From contig JANNRA010000039.1 of NCBI GenBank assembly GCA_031401035.1, positions 1 through 22,252 of the forward strand: DNA of 22,252 nt. Reading direction: 5' to 3'. Shown one piece after another: positions 7,094 through 13,586 of this stretch; within the stretch, counting starts at the first letter, position 1, and each line of letters opens with the position of its first letter. The DNA comes from JANNRA01 sp031401035. Its GTDB lineage: Bacteria > Desulfobacterota > Binatia > HRBIN30 > CADEER01. Position numbers and translations under genes: made by a program. The notes below the pieces were generated by a model. It worked only from the letters and a program-made list of their open reading frames with translations, was not told the origin of the DNA and did not search any database.

Positions 7094-8041
7094 ATGACCA
7101 AACGCACACTGGACAAACGAGACATCCCCGGCGCTCTGCTGGCGGGGGCCCGTTGGCTCGCGAACCCGGTTTCGGAGGGCGGCGCCAAGCAGGTCCCCCG
7201 CATCAAGCTCCTGGCGGCCGGCCCGGAAATTCTCGCCGACATCGAGCGGATGCGGACCCATCGAACGGGCAAGCGGATCCTCGACGAGCGGCCCGATCTC
7301 GGTGCTGCCCTCTCGGACTCCGCCGCGCTGAAGGCGATGCCCGCGGGCAGCCTCGGCCGGACGTTCTTCGAGGCGATGGAGACCCCCGGAGGCGTGCCCG
7401 GCTTTCTCCTGGCAGCGTTGATCTACAAAGACGGGTTCTTCGATTCGTTCGAGATGAGCGAGGAGGCGCAGTACTACATCGCACGGTCCAGGTGGCTTCA
7501 TGACCTGTTCCATCTCGTAACCGGGTACGGCACCGACTTGCCGGGGGAAGGACTCCTCATCTACTTCGCGCTCGGTTACGAGCATCGTATGCCTTACTGG
7601 GCGGCATCCCTTGCGCCCCTCGGTATCGGCCCGAAGTTCTTCATCCGACCGAGTGGCGGGCAGCGACACTGGCGAGCGCTGCTGCGGGACGCCCATGCGC
7701 GGGGGCTCGCGGCCAACCGGGTCTGCCCGCCCGAATGCGTCCCGTGGGAGGAGTTGCTTCCACGTTCCCTCGACGAGGTCCGCGAGGAGCTCGGCATCGT
7801 CCCCTTCCTCGCAGACACGTCGACCTGGCTCGACCACAGCTGGTTCGGGCGGCAGGCGGCGAACGGCTTCGGCAGCTACCCGAAATCAGCGAAGCGCGCA
7901 CAGCTCTCCCTGGCTGTCGTGAAGGCCGGCGTCGACTATCGGGATCTCTACCGCGCCAGCGACGAGAAAGCGCGCAAGCTCTTTCGCCTCGCCGCAGACG
8001 GCGCCTCCGCCGAAGAGATCCGCGCCGCGGCAGCGGCCTGA
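7094..8041 (+). CDS. COQ4-family protein (ubiquinone biosynthesis protein COQ4 homolog), 315 aa
   Basis: The centre carries the diagnostic COQ4 metal-binding motif HDxxH-x11-E: His136, Asp137 and His140 in RWLHDLFHLVTGYGTDLPGE, with Glu152. In eukaryotes COQ4 binds a metal and is needed for C1 modification and assembly of the coenzyme Q complex; bacterial homologs are mostly uncharacterised. The ATG at 7094 is preferred over an upstream ATG at 6956, because residues encoded before 7094 are low in complexity and not COQ4-like, and an AGAGG lies about 13 bases before it (rather far). No signal peptide is seen. No other quinone genes are nearby, and base composition (35 of 60 G+C at 7441-7500) is unlike the neighbours, so transfer is likely. 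The family call is firm; the reaction is not. Confidence 0.82.
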   Translation: MTKRTLDKRDIPGALLAGARWLANPVSEGGAKQVPRIKLLAAGPEILADIERMRTHRTGKRILDERPDLGAALSDSAALKAMPAGSLGRTFFEAMETPGGVPGFLLAALIYKDGFFDSFEMSEEAQYYIARSRWLHDLFHLVTGYGTDLPGEGLLIYFALGYEHRMPYWAASLAPLGIGPKFFIRPSGGQRHWRALLRDAHARGLAANRVCPPECVPWEELLPRSLDEVREELGIVPFLADTSTWLDHSWFGRQAANGFGSYPKSAKRAQLSLAVVKAGVDYRDLYRASDEKARKLFRLAADGASAEEIRAAAAA

Positions 8042-8175
8042 CGCGACGCGGGGGCTGTGAAGAGTTTCTGATTTCGACGTATTCCGGCTGCGTGGTCGTG
8101 TCCGCCGCCGAGGCCACCCTGTGGGCGCGGTGGCTCCCCCGTCGGCTCCGAGGCTGGGCAGCCAGTCCGGCCGGC

Positions 8176-8250
8176 GCGCCGGCTCGGGGTCGGGCGGGAC
8201 GACCGGCAGGCCGAGGTGGGAGAGGATGGCGGCGAAGTCGAAGGAGCCGT
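8176..8250 (-). mobile_element. Remnant of a transposase C-terminal tail, copy B
   Basis: The minus-strand reading is FDFAAILSHLGLPVVPPDPEPARRP, the homolog of copy A at 5851-5935. It lies in the same reading frame as, and directly downstream of, the dockerin-like pseudogene, after a TPTSVPTPTRTPG linker. It may therefore either be a transposon tail fused to that pseudogene by insertion, or be a C-terminal segment native to that protein. The presence of a second copy 2.3 kb away without any dockerin part favours the mobile-element reading. The frame stays open to 7886 only by running antisense through the COQ4-like gene, which I regard as chance. Confidence 0.35.
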
Positions 8251-8251
8251 T

Positions 8252-8563
8252 CTCGCAGGGCGCGATGACGCCCGGTGTCCGGGTCGGCGTCGGCACCGAC
8301 GTCGGTGTCGCTTGGTCGCCGCCGCAGCCGCCCAGCGCCGCGTTCACGGCGCCGATCAGCTCGGCGATGCTGACGGTACCGTCGCCGCTGGCGGCGGCCT
8401 ACTCGCACTGATTGGCGGGGGTGCTGCCGAGGGCGATGCTGACCGCGCGCACGATCTCGTTGATGCCGACCGCGCCGTCGCCGTCGCAATCGCCGCCGCA
8501 TGGCGCGGCGCCGGCGAAGGCAGGGGCGGCGAGGCACAGCAGGGCGAGGAGCAGCGTCTTCAT
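8252..8563 (-). pseudogene. Secreted dockerin-like (EF-hand repeat) protein, interrupted by TAG
   Basis: From the ATG at 8563 the frame encodes a signal peptide (MKTLLLALLCLAAPAFAGA) and then a calcium-loop type repeat, DCDGDGAVGINEIVRAVSIALG, stopping at an in-frame TAG at 8401-8399 after 54 codons. Past the stop, the same frame continues with the second expected repeat (SGDGTVSIAELIGAVNAALGG) and a Pro/Thr linker. Dockerin-like modules of this kind normally come as two repeats, so the TAG breaks the gene. A good ribosome binding site (AGGAGA, 9 bases before the ATG) suggests that the truncated product may still be made. Such modules bind calcium in secreted or surface proteins. A sequencing error at the TAG or stop readthrough cannot be excluded. 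Confidence 0.6.
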
Positions 8564-8713
8564 GCGGAAGGTCTCCTGACGGACGAGCGTTCAATCGACG
8601 TGAACACTGTACGGCGTCCGGCCGGCGCATCCTGAAGGGTGCCGCTGCGTCGGTTCCCGCTGAATGCCGTCACGGCGCGCCGCAGTCGCCGCTCATCGTC
8701 ATGGTCATGGGCC

Positions 8714-8742
8714 GGGGGGGCAGCGCGCCGCGCCGCCCCCCC
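8714..8742 (-). terminator. Strong GC hairpin after the 40-residue gene
   Basis: An 8-base perfect stem (GGGGGGGC at 8714-8721 with GCCCCCCC at 8735-8742) surrounds an inner GCGC/GCGC pairing. It begins about 10 bases after the stop codon of the small gene at 8752. No U-rich tail follows on the minus strand, so it would be an unconventional terminator or an RNA 3'-end stabiliser. Confidence 0.45.
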
Positions 8743-8751
8743 GCGTGGAGA

Positions 8752-8874
8752 CTACTTGCCGGTCGTCGACGCCTGCGAGTCGGCCTTCGCCTCGCCATCA
8801 CAGGCGACAGCGGGGGCGGCCGCGAGCGCCAGAGCGAGCGCCAGAGCGGCGAAACAGCGGATGGAAGTACGCAT
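8752..8874 (-). CDS. Small secreted peptide, 40 aa precursor
   Basis: The ATG at 8874-8872 is preceded by AAGGAGG (minus strand, 8890-8884) at 9-base spacing, the best Shine-Dalgarno in the window together with that of the lactonase gene. The product begins MRTSIR, has a hydrophobic core of Ala and Leu (FAALALALALAAAPAVA) and a short mature part, CDGEAKADSQASTTGK. Cleavage after AVA would leave about 16 residues starting with Cys; the AVAC site is a weak lipobox, so a lipopeptide is possible. The function is unknown. It sits 84 bases downstream of the P450 gene on the same strand and is followed by a strong hairpin, so it may be its own unit or the tail of the P450 operon. The longer open frame from 8940 has no ribosome site and would bury the signal peptide. 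Confidence 0.65.
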   Translation of the reverse strand: MRTSIRCFAALALALALAAAPAVACDGEAKADSQASTTGK

Positions 8875-8958
8875 AGGGTGGTTCCTCCTTGTGAAAGACG
8901 AGCGTACTCCGATGCCACCCTCTGGCAAGCGCCTCTGCACCGGATCGCCGGCCCGCGG

Positions 8959-10320
8959 CTAGATCCGCTGCAGCTCGATCGGCAGTCCGTCGAGCGGCTT
9001 CGAGATCGGCGCCTGCTGCACCGGCATGGTGTAGTCAGTCGGCACGGACCAGCGATAGCGCAGCAGGAGCTGGTGCATGATCGATTTGATCTGCACGTCG
9101 GCGAAGTGCATCCCGAGGCACAGGTGCGGGCCGCCGCCGAAGGGGACCCAGGAATGGGTGTGGCGCTGATCCTCGGCCCGCGCCGGCGCGAAGCGCTCGG
9201 GATCGAAGCGGAACGGCTCGTCCCACCACTCGGTCATGTGGTGCGTGTGGATGGGCGAGATCACCACCATGGCGTTGGCCGGGACGCGATAGCCGCCCCA
9301 CTCGAAGGCCTCGTTGGCGATGCGCGGGATGACCGGCAGGGGCGGATAGCGCCGCATGGTCTCCTTGATCACCCAGGTCAGCGACTCGAGCTTGTCGAGG
9401 TCCTCGAAGCCGATCTCCGCCTTGCCGAGGGCGCGGCTCTCCTCGCGCACGCGCTCCTGCCAGGCGGGGTGCTTGGCGAGTTCGTAGGTCATCGAGGTCA
9501 GGGTGCTGGTGGTGGTGTCGTGCGCGGCCATCATCAGGAACACCATGTGATCGACGATGTCGGGGTCGGAGAGCGCCGCCCCCTCCTCGCTTCTCGCCCG
9601 CACCAGGCGGCTGAACATGTCGGCGCCGTCGCCGGCGCGTCGGGCGGCGAGCAGGCCGCTGAAGTACTTGACCATGAACTCGCGCCCGACCAGGCCGCGG
9701 TAGAACTCGAGGCCGGGGATGCGCAGGCGCAGCTTCGACATCGAAGCGGCGACGAGGTCCTCGAAGACGCCGTTCATCTTCTTGGCTTCGGGCCCCAGCT
9801 CGACGCCGACGAAGATGCGCGCGGCGATGTCGAGGGTGAGTTCCTTGTACCCTCGGAAAGCCAGGAACGGCCGCGGCGCCGCGCCCCACCCGGCGATCCC
9901 CTCGGCGATGAGCGGGTTCATGCGCTCGCCATAGTCGCGCAGGGCCGGGCGGGTGAAGGCCTCGCGCATGATCTTGCGGTGCTGCTTGTGCTCCTCGCCG
10001 TCGCGCAGCAGCAGGCCGTTGGGGAAGATGCGGCCCATGATCTGCATCCAGGGACGGCGGGCGGAGAAGATCTTGTCCTTGTCGAGCAGCACGAAGCGAT
10101 TGGCGTCGGGGCCGAACAGGTTGACGTACTTGATCAACCCGAGGTCGAGCAGCACCACCGATCCGTGCCGCTCGTGCGTGCGGTGCAACCGCGACAGCAC
10201 GCCGATGCGCTCGCTGCCCCCACCGAGGAGGGCGCGGACCGCCTCCATGCGCGAGGCGCGCGGGAGGTTGGTCGAGACTGGCACCAGCGGGGCGGCGTCG
10301 GTATCGAGGTGTACAGACAT
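8959..10320 (-). CDS. Cytochrome P450 (453 aa)
   Basis: Haem-thiolate monooxygenase, soluble. The hallmarks are all present: I-helix AHDTTTS (residues 266-272) for oxygen activation, the K-helix ExxR pair in KETMRRYPP (Glu320, Arg323), the RFDPERF meander (371-377), and the haem-binding loop FGGGPHLCLG with ligand Cys401. The length is typical of bacterial and CYP51/CYP26-like soluble P450s; no N-terminal membrane anchor is seen. The substrate cannot be predicted. No ferredoxin or reductase gene is adjacent, so electrons must come from elsewhere. The start ATG is at 10320-10318; a TTGAC-type inverted repeat lies 19-36 bases upstream, suggesting a repressor-controlled promoter. The GNAT gene lies upstream on the same strand with a 69-base gap. 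Confidence 0.93.
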   Translation of the reverse strand: MSVHLDTDAAPLVPVSTNLPRASRMEAVRALLGGGSERIGVLSRLHRTHERHGSVVLLDLGLIKYVNLFGPDANRFVLLDKDKIFSARRPWMQIMGRIFPNGLLLRDGEEHKQHRKIMREAFTRPALRDYGERMNPLIAEGIAGWGAAPRPFLAFRGYKELTLDIAARIFVGVELGPEAKKMNGVFEDLVAASMSKLRLRIPGLEFYRGLVGREFMVKYFSGLLAARRAGDGADMFSRLVRARSEEGAALSDPDIVDHMVFLMMAAHDTTTSTLTSMTYELAKHPAWQERVREESRALGKAEIGFEDLDKLESLTWVIKETMRRYPPLPVIPRIANEAFEWGGYRVPANAMVVISPIHTHHMTEWWDEPFRFDPERFAPARAEDQRHTHSWVPFGGGPHLCLGMHFADVQIKSIMHQLLLRYRWSVPTDYTMPVQQAPISKPLDGLPIELQRI

Positions 10321-10338
10321 GACAGAAACACGCCCGAA

Positions 10339-10356
10339 ATTGACGACTCAGTCAAT
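10339..10356 (-). promoter_or_regulatory. Candidate operator upstream of the P450 gene
   Basis: ATTGACGACTCAGTCAAT is an 18-base inverted repeat with perfect 6-base arms (ATTGAC / GTCAAT). Sites of the TTGAC-N6-GTCAA kind are typical of TetR-family repressors, which often control P450 genes. On the minus strand its TTGACT could double as a -35 box, but no good -10 follows at 17-18 bases. No regulator gene is in the window next to it. Confidence 0.5.
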
Positions 10357-10389
10357 ACTCCGACCGCGCATCTTGGAGGGCGCCACCCA

Positions 10390-10947
10390 TCAGGTCCGCT
10401 GCCAGTAACCGGGCGAGGCGACGGGGATCTCCTCGTCCGTCTCCTCGACCTTACAGATGCTGAAGCCGCGCGCCCGGTAGTGGGCCAGGGCGTGCGGGTG
10501 ATCGAGATTGCAGGTGTGCAGCCAGACGCGGCGGGCGCCGTTCGCCCAGGCGCGGCGCACCGCGTCGGTGAGCAGGGCGCCGCCGAGCCCGACGCCGACG
10601 AATTCGGGCAGCAGCCCGAAGTAGACGATCTCGGTGACGCCCGCGGCCTGCGCCTCGAGCTCGAAGTAGCCGGCCGGCGCGCCGCCGACATAGGCCACCC
10701 AGGTCTCGAGCTGCGGTCGCGACAGGTACGCCAGCCAACGCGCGCGCGGCCAGTCGATGCGCGACAGCCAGTACCAACCGCCGCCGACCGCTCGATAGAG
10801 GAAGCGGCTGTACTCGGGACTCGGCCGCTCGACGCGGCGCAGCTCGTAGGGCAGCCGCGGCGCCGCGGCCGGGTGCAGCTGGGCGGCCACCGTCAATTCC
10901 AGGTGCGTGGTGACGACGCGCGTGCGCCCGCGGCGGCTGGACTCCAT
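10390..10947 (-). CDS. GNAT-family N-acetyltransferase (185 aa)
   Basis: Transfers an acetyl group from acetyl-CoA to an unidentified amine. The acetyl-CoA binding motif A is visible as FGLLPEFVGVGLGGALLTDAV (about residues 109-129; Q/RxxGxG/A-like), preceded by a beta-strand with PAGYFELEAQ and followed by RRVWLHTCNLDHPHALAHYRARGF, the usual end of the fold. The N-terminal part includes RFLYRAVGGGWYWLSRIDW, a block I associate with a conserved, uncharacterised GNAT subfamily. The ATG at 10947 is the only good start; a 16-base perfect palindrome covers it. It lies upstream of the P450 gene and diverges from the sensor kinase at 11058. Confidence 0.88.
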   Translation of the reverse strand: MESSRRGRTRVVTTHLELTVAAQLHPAAAPRLPYELRRVERPSPEYSRFLYRAVGGGWYWLSRIDWPRARWLAYLSRPQLETWVAYVGGAPAGYFELEAQAAGVTEIVYFGLLPEFVGVGLGGALLTDAVRRAWANGARRVWLHTCNLDHPHALAHYRARGFSICKVEETDEEIPVASPGYWQRT

Positions 10948-10961
10948 GTCCGGCCGGACAT
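10946..10961. promoter_or_regulatory. 16-base perfect palindrome over the GNAT start codon
   Basis: ATGTCCGGCCGGACAT reads the same on both strands and includes the ATG of the acetyltransferase gene. It lies in the 110-base divergent region with the sensor kinase. It could be a protein binding site or a hairpin that hides the start codon. It may also be chance in a GC-rich context. Confidence 0.35.
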
Positions 10962-11020
10962 AGCGCGCGCCCGCGCACAGGCCAAAACAGAAAACGTGTG
11001 TGCGGCACGCGTCGTCTGAC

Positions 11021-11026
11021 TATAAT
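11021..11026 (+). promoter_or_regulatory. Likely -10 box of the sensor kinase gene
   Basis: A perfect TATAAT hexamer in a region otherwise above 70% GC, 32 bases before the chosen ATG at 11058. The -35 region (about 10998-11003) does not match TTGACA well. The box lies inside the longer open frame that starts at 10998, which supports the downstream start. Confidence 0.55.
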
Positions 11027-11057
11027 CCGCCCGCCGCCCGCCGGGCGGACATCGTCG

Positions 11058-13586
11058 ATGCCCCACACGTCCGCCACCTCCCGCGTCACGCCCACGCCCG
11101 CGCCGCTGCGCGTCCTCTTCGTCGAGGCGGACCCCGGCGCCGCCGACCTGGCGGCGCGGGCCCTGACCGAAGACGGATGGGACTGCGTCTGGGAGCGGGT
11201 CGACGTGGAGGCTGCCTACTGCGCCGCGCTGGACGCCGGCGGCTACGATCTCGTCATCGCCGATCATACGTTGCCGACCTTCGACGCCCAGCACGCCCTG
11301 GCGCTGCTGCGCGCTCGCGACCTCGCGCTGCCGTTCGTGCTCGTCTGCGGCGCCCGCGACGCCGAGGCGCTGAGTGAGACCTTGCGGCTCGGCGCCGCCG
11401 ATCACGTGCTCGAGGGAGGCCTGGAGCGCCTCGCGCCGCTGGTGCGCCAAGCTCTGCGCGAGCGCGACGAGCGTCGCCAACGCGCCAGCACCGAAGCCGC
11501 CCCGCCTGGCGCGGATGCCCGCTACCGGGCGTTGATCGAGAATGCGCCGGACGTCGTCATGGCCATCGACGCCGCGGGCAACGTCACCTCGCTCAACCCC
11601 GCCTTCAGCAGCCTCCTCGGCTGGCCGCGCGCAGCCTACCTCGGCCGGTCGATGGCGCCGCTTCTGCATCCCGACGACCTTCCCGCCGCCACCAAGGCAC
11701 TGCGGCAGCTCCGGGCCGGTGCGGCGGTGCACGCACTGGCCCTGCGCGCACGCACCGCCGCCGGCGACTATCGCGTCATCGAGATCTCCGCCGCGCCGCA
11801 GGCGGGCAGCGACGGCAGCGCGGCCGAAGTGCTGGCGATCGGCCGCGACGTGACCGCGCGCTGGCGCCCCGCGGCGCGCACCCGCGCACTGCTCGGTGTG
11901 GCCAGCGAGCTCAGCGGCGGGTGCGATCTGCCGACAGCCCTGCAGCGGGTCTGCGCGCACCTTGTCGCGGCAGCGCCGTGCGACGTCTGCGTCGTCATCG
12001 AGTGCGGCGACGGGGACGGCGGCGGCCGCCTCCTGGCCTCCGCTGGGCTGCCCGCGGGGACCCCGGAAGCCCTGCCGGCGGGCGCGCTGTTCGGCGACGC
12101 GCTACGCCGCGGCGAGACGTGCATCATCGGTGGCACGGCCGCGCATCCCGCCGCCGCCGCGCTGCATGCGTTCGGCGTCGCCAGCGCGGTGATCGCGCCG
12201 CTGCGCGTGCAGGAGGGCCCCGTCGGCGCCCTCCTGCTCGGCAGCCGTACGGCGGGCACCCTCGATGCCGACCACGCCGAACTGGCCGACGCCGCGGCGC
12301 GGCAGATCGCCGTCGCCCTCGCCGCCGCGGAGCGGCAACGCGTCGAGCGCGAAGACGCCCGCCTCGCGACAGCCCTGGCGCGCGCCGGGCAGGAGCTGAT
12401 CGCCCCGCTCGACCTGCCGCTGCTGCTGGCGCGCCTCTGCCGCGTCACCACCGAGGTGCTGCCGTGCGATGTCAGCTACACCCTGCTGCACCACGAGGAG
12501 GACGACACGCTCGTCGCCGCCGCCGGGTACGGCTATTCGGCCGACCACTGGCAGCGGCTGAGCGCGCTGCCGGTGCCGCGCGCCGCGGTGGCGGCGCTGC
12601 TCGAACCGATCGCCCGCGACGGCCTCCTGCACGCCTATGAGGATCGCCAGGGACAGATGGTCGGGGTCGAGCTGCGCGCCGCCTACGACGTGCGCGAACT
12701 GCTGGCCGTCGCCTTGCGGCGCGGCGATCGTCTGGTCGGCGTTCACGTCGCCGCGCAGCGCCGGCCCGGTGTCGGCTTCGCGCCGCCGCACGAACGCATC
12801 GCACGCGGCCTCGCGCACCTGGCTTCGCTGGCGCTGGAGAACGTGCGCCTGATCGACAAGCTCGAGCAGACCAACCGCCTCAAGGCCGATTTCCTCGCCA
12901 CCATGTCGCACGAGTTGCGCACGCCGCTGAACGTCATCATCGGCTACAACGAGCTGCTGCTCGACGAGGTGTTCGGCGCCCTGGTGCCGGAACAGACGGC
13001 GAGCCTCGACCGCGTCGGCACCAGCGCCCGCGAGCTGCTCGAGCTGATCAACGCGACGCTCGACATCAGCCGCCTCGAGGCCGGGCCCGCCGCGCTCAGC
13101 CTCAGGGAGATCGACGCGGCGGAGCTGCTGCGCGAGGTCGAGGAGGAGACGCGCCCGCTGCGCGAGAAGCCGGGCGTCATCTCGCGTTGGCTGGTACCCG
13201 ACGATCTGCCGGCCCTGTACAGCGACGCGGTGAAGCGCAAAGTGCTGCTGAAGAACCTCCTCACCAACGCCTTCAAGTTCACCGACGCGGGCTGCGTGAC
13301 GGTGGAGGCCTCGGCGGTCGATGGCTGGCTGGCCCTGCGCGTCACCGACACCGGCATCGGCATGAGCGCCGAGACGCAGGCGGTGGTGTTCGAAGCGTTT
13401 CGCCAGGGCGACAGCGCGCCGCCGCGCCGCCACGGCGGCGTCGGGCTCGGGCTCTACATCGTCACCCGCCTGCTCGACCTGCTCGGCGGCCGCGTCGAAC
13501 TGCGCAGCGCGCTCGGCAAGGGCTCGCAGTTCCGCCTCTGGGTGCCGGTCGACGCGCGCCGGCCTAGCGCGTCAGCGGCACCGTGA
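11058..13586 (+). CDS. Soluble multi-domain sensor histidine kinase (REC-PAS-GAF-GAF-HisKA-HATPase), 842 aa
   Basis: A cytoplasmic sensor kinase with no membrane segment. Domains: receiver-like (about 16-135; Asp69 in YDLVIADHTLPTFD), PAS (about 152-268; ENAPDVVMAIDAAGNVTSLN), GAF (about 285-425), second GAF (about 440-600), HisKA with phospho-acceptor His618 in SHELRTPLN, and HATPase (about 690-832) with N-box LLTNAFKFT, DTGIGM and GVGLGLY. The receiver lacks the usual Lys after the GAADHV strand (an ADHVLEGG reading where YLxK is normal), so it may be a degenerate, non-switching receiver. The ATG at 11058 was chosen because a TATAAT lies just upstream and the longer frame from 10998 would be inside the promoter. 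The 3' end overlaps the convergent kinase gene by 23 bases. Confidence 0.88.
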   Translation: MPHTSATSRVTPTPAPLRVLFVEADPGAADLAARALTEDGWDCVWERVDVEAAYCAALDAGGYDLVIADHTLPTFDAQHALALLRARDLALPFVLVCGARDAEALSETLRLGAADHVLEGGLERLAPLVRQALRERDERRQRASTEAAPPGADARYRALIENAPDVVMAIDAAGNVTSLNPAFSSLLGWPRAAYLGRSMAPLLHPDDLPAATKALRQLRAGAAVHALALRARTAAGDYRVIEISAAPQAGSDGSAAEVLAIGRDVTARWRPAARTRALLGVASELSGGCDLPTALQRVCAHLVAAAPCDVCVVIECGDGDGGGRLLASAGLPAGTPEALPAGALFGDALRRGETCIIGGTAAHPAAAALHAFGVASAVIAPLRVQEGPVGALLLGSRTAGTLDADHAELADAAARQIAVALAAAERQRVEREDARLATALARAGQELIAPLDLPLLLARLCRVTTEVLPCDVSYTLLHHEEDDTLVAAAGYGYSADHWQRLSALPVPRAAVAALLEPIARDGLLHAYEDRQGQMVGVELRAAYDVRELLAVALRRGDRLVGVHVAAQRRPGVGFAPPHERIARGLAHLASLALENVRLIDKLEQTNRLKADFLATMSHELRTPLNVIIGYNELLLDEVFGALVPEQTASLDRVGTSARELLELINATLDISRLEAGPAALSLREIDAAELLREVEEETRPLREKPGVISRWLVPDDLPALYSDAVKRKVLLKNLLTNAFKFTDAGCVTVEASAVDGWLALRVTDTGIGMSAETQAVVFEAFRQGDSAPPRRHGGVGLGLYIVTRLLDLLGGRVELRSALGKGSQFRLWVPVDARRPSASAAP

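Noticed and set aside
7886..8175. Extension of the dockerin/transposase-tail frame antisense into the COQ4-like gene
   Set aside because: The sequence becomes Arg/Ser-rich without homology, and overlaps a gene with clear catalytic motifs.
10373..10386. TGGAGGGCGCC short match to the arm of the palindrome in the carboxylase gene
   Set aside because: Only about 11 bases, no second arm nearby; chance match in GC-rich DNA cannot be ruled out.
8500..11019. Plus-strand frame of 839 codons across the P450 and GNAT genes
   Set aside because: It runs antisense through two well-supported genes and has no domain signal.
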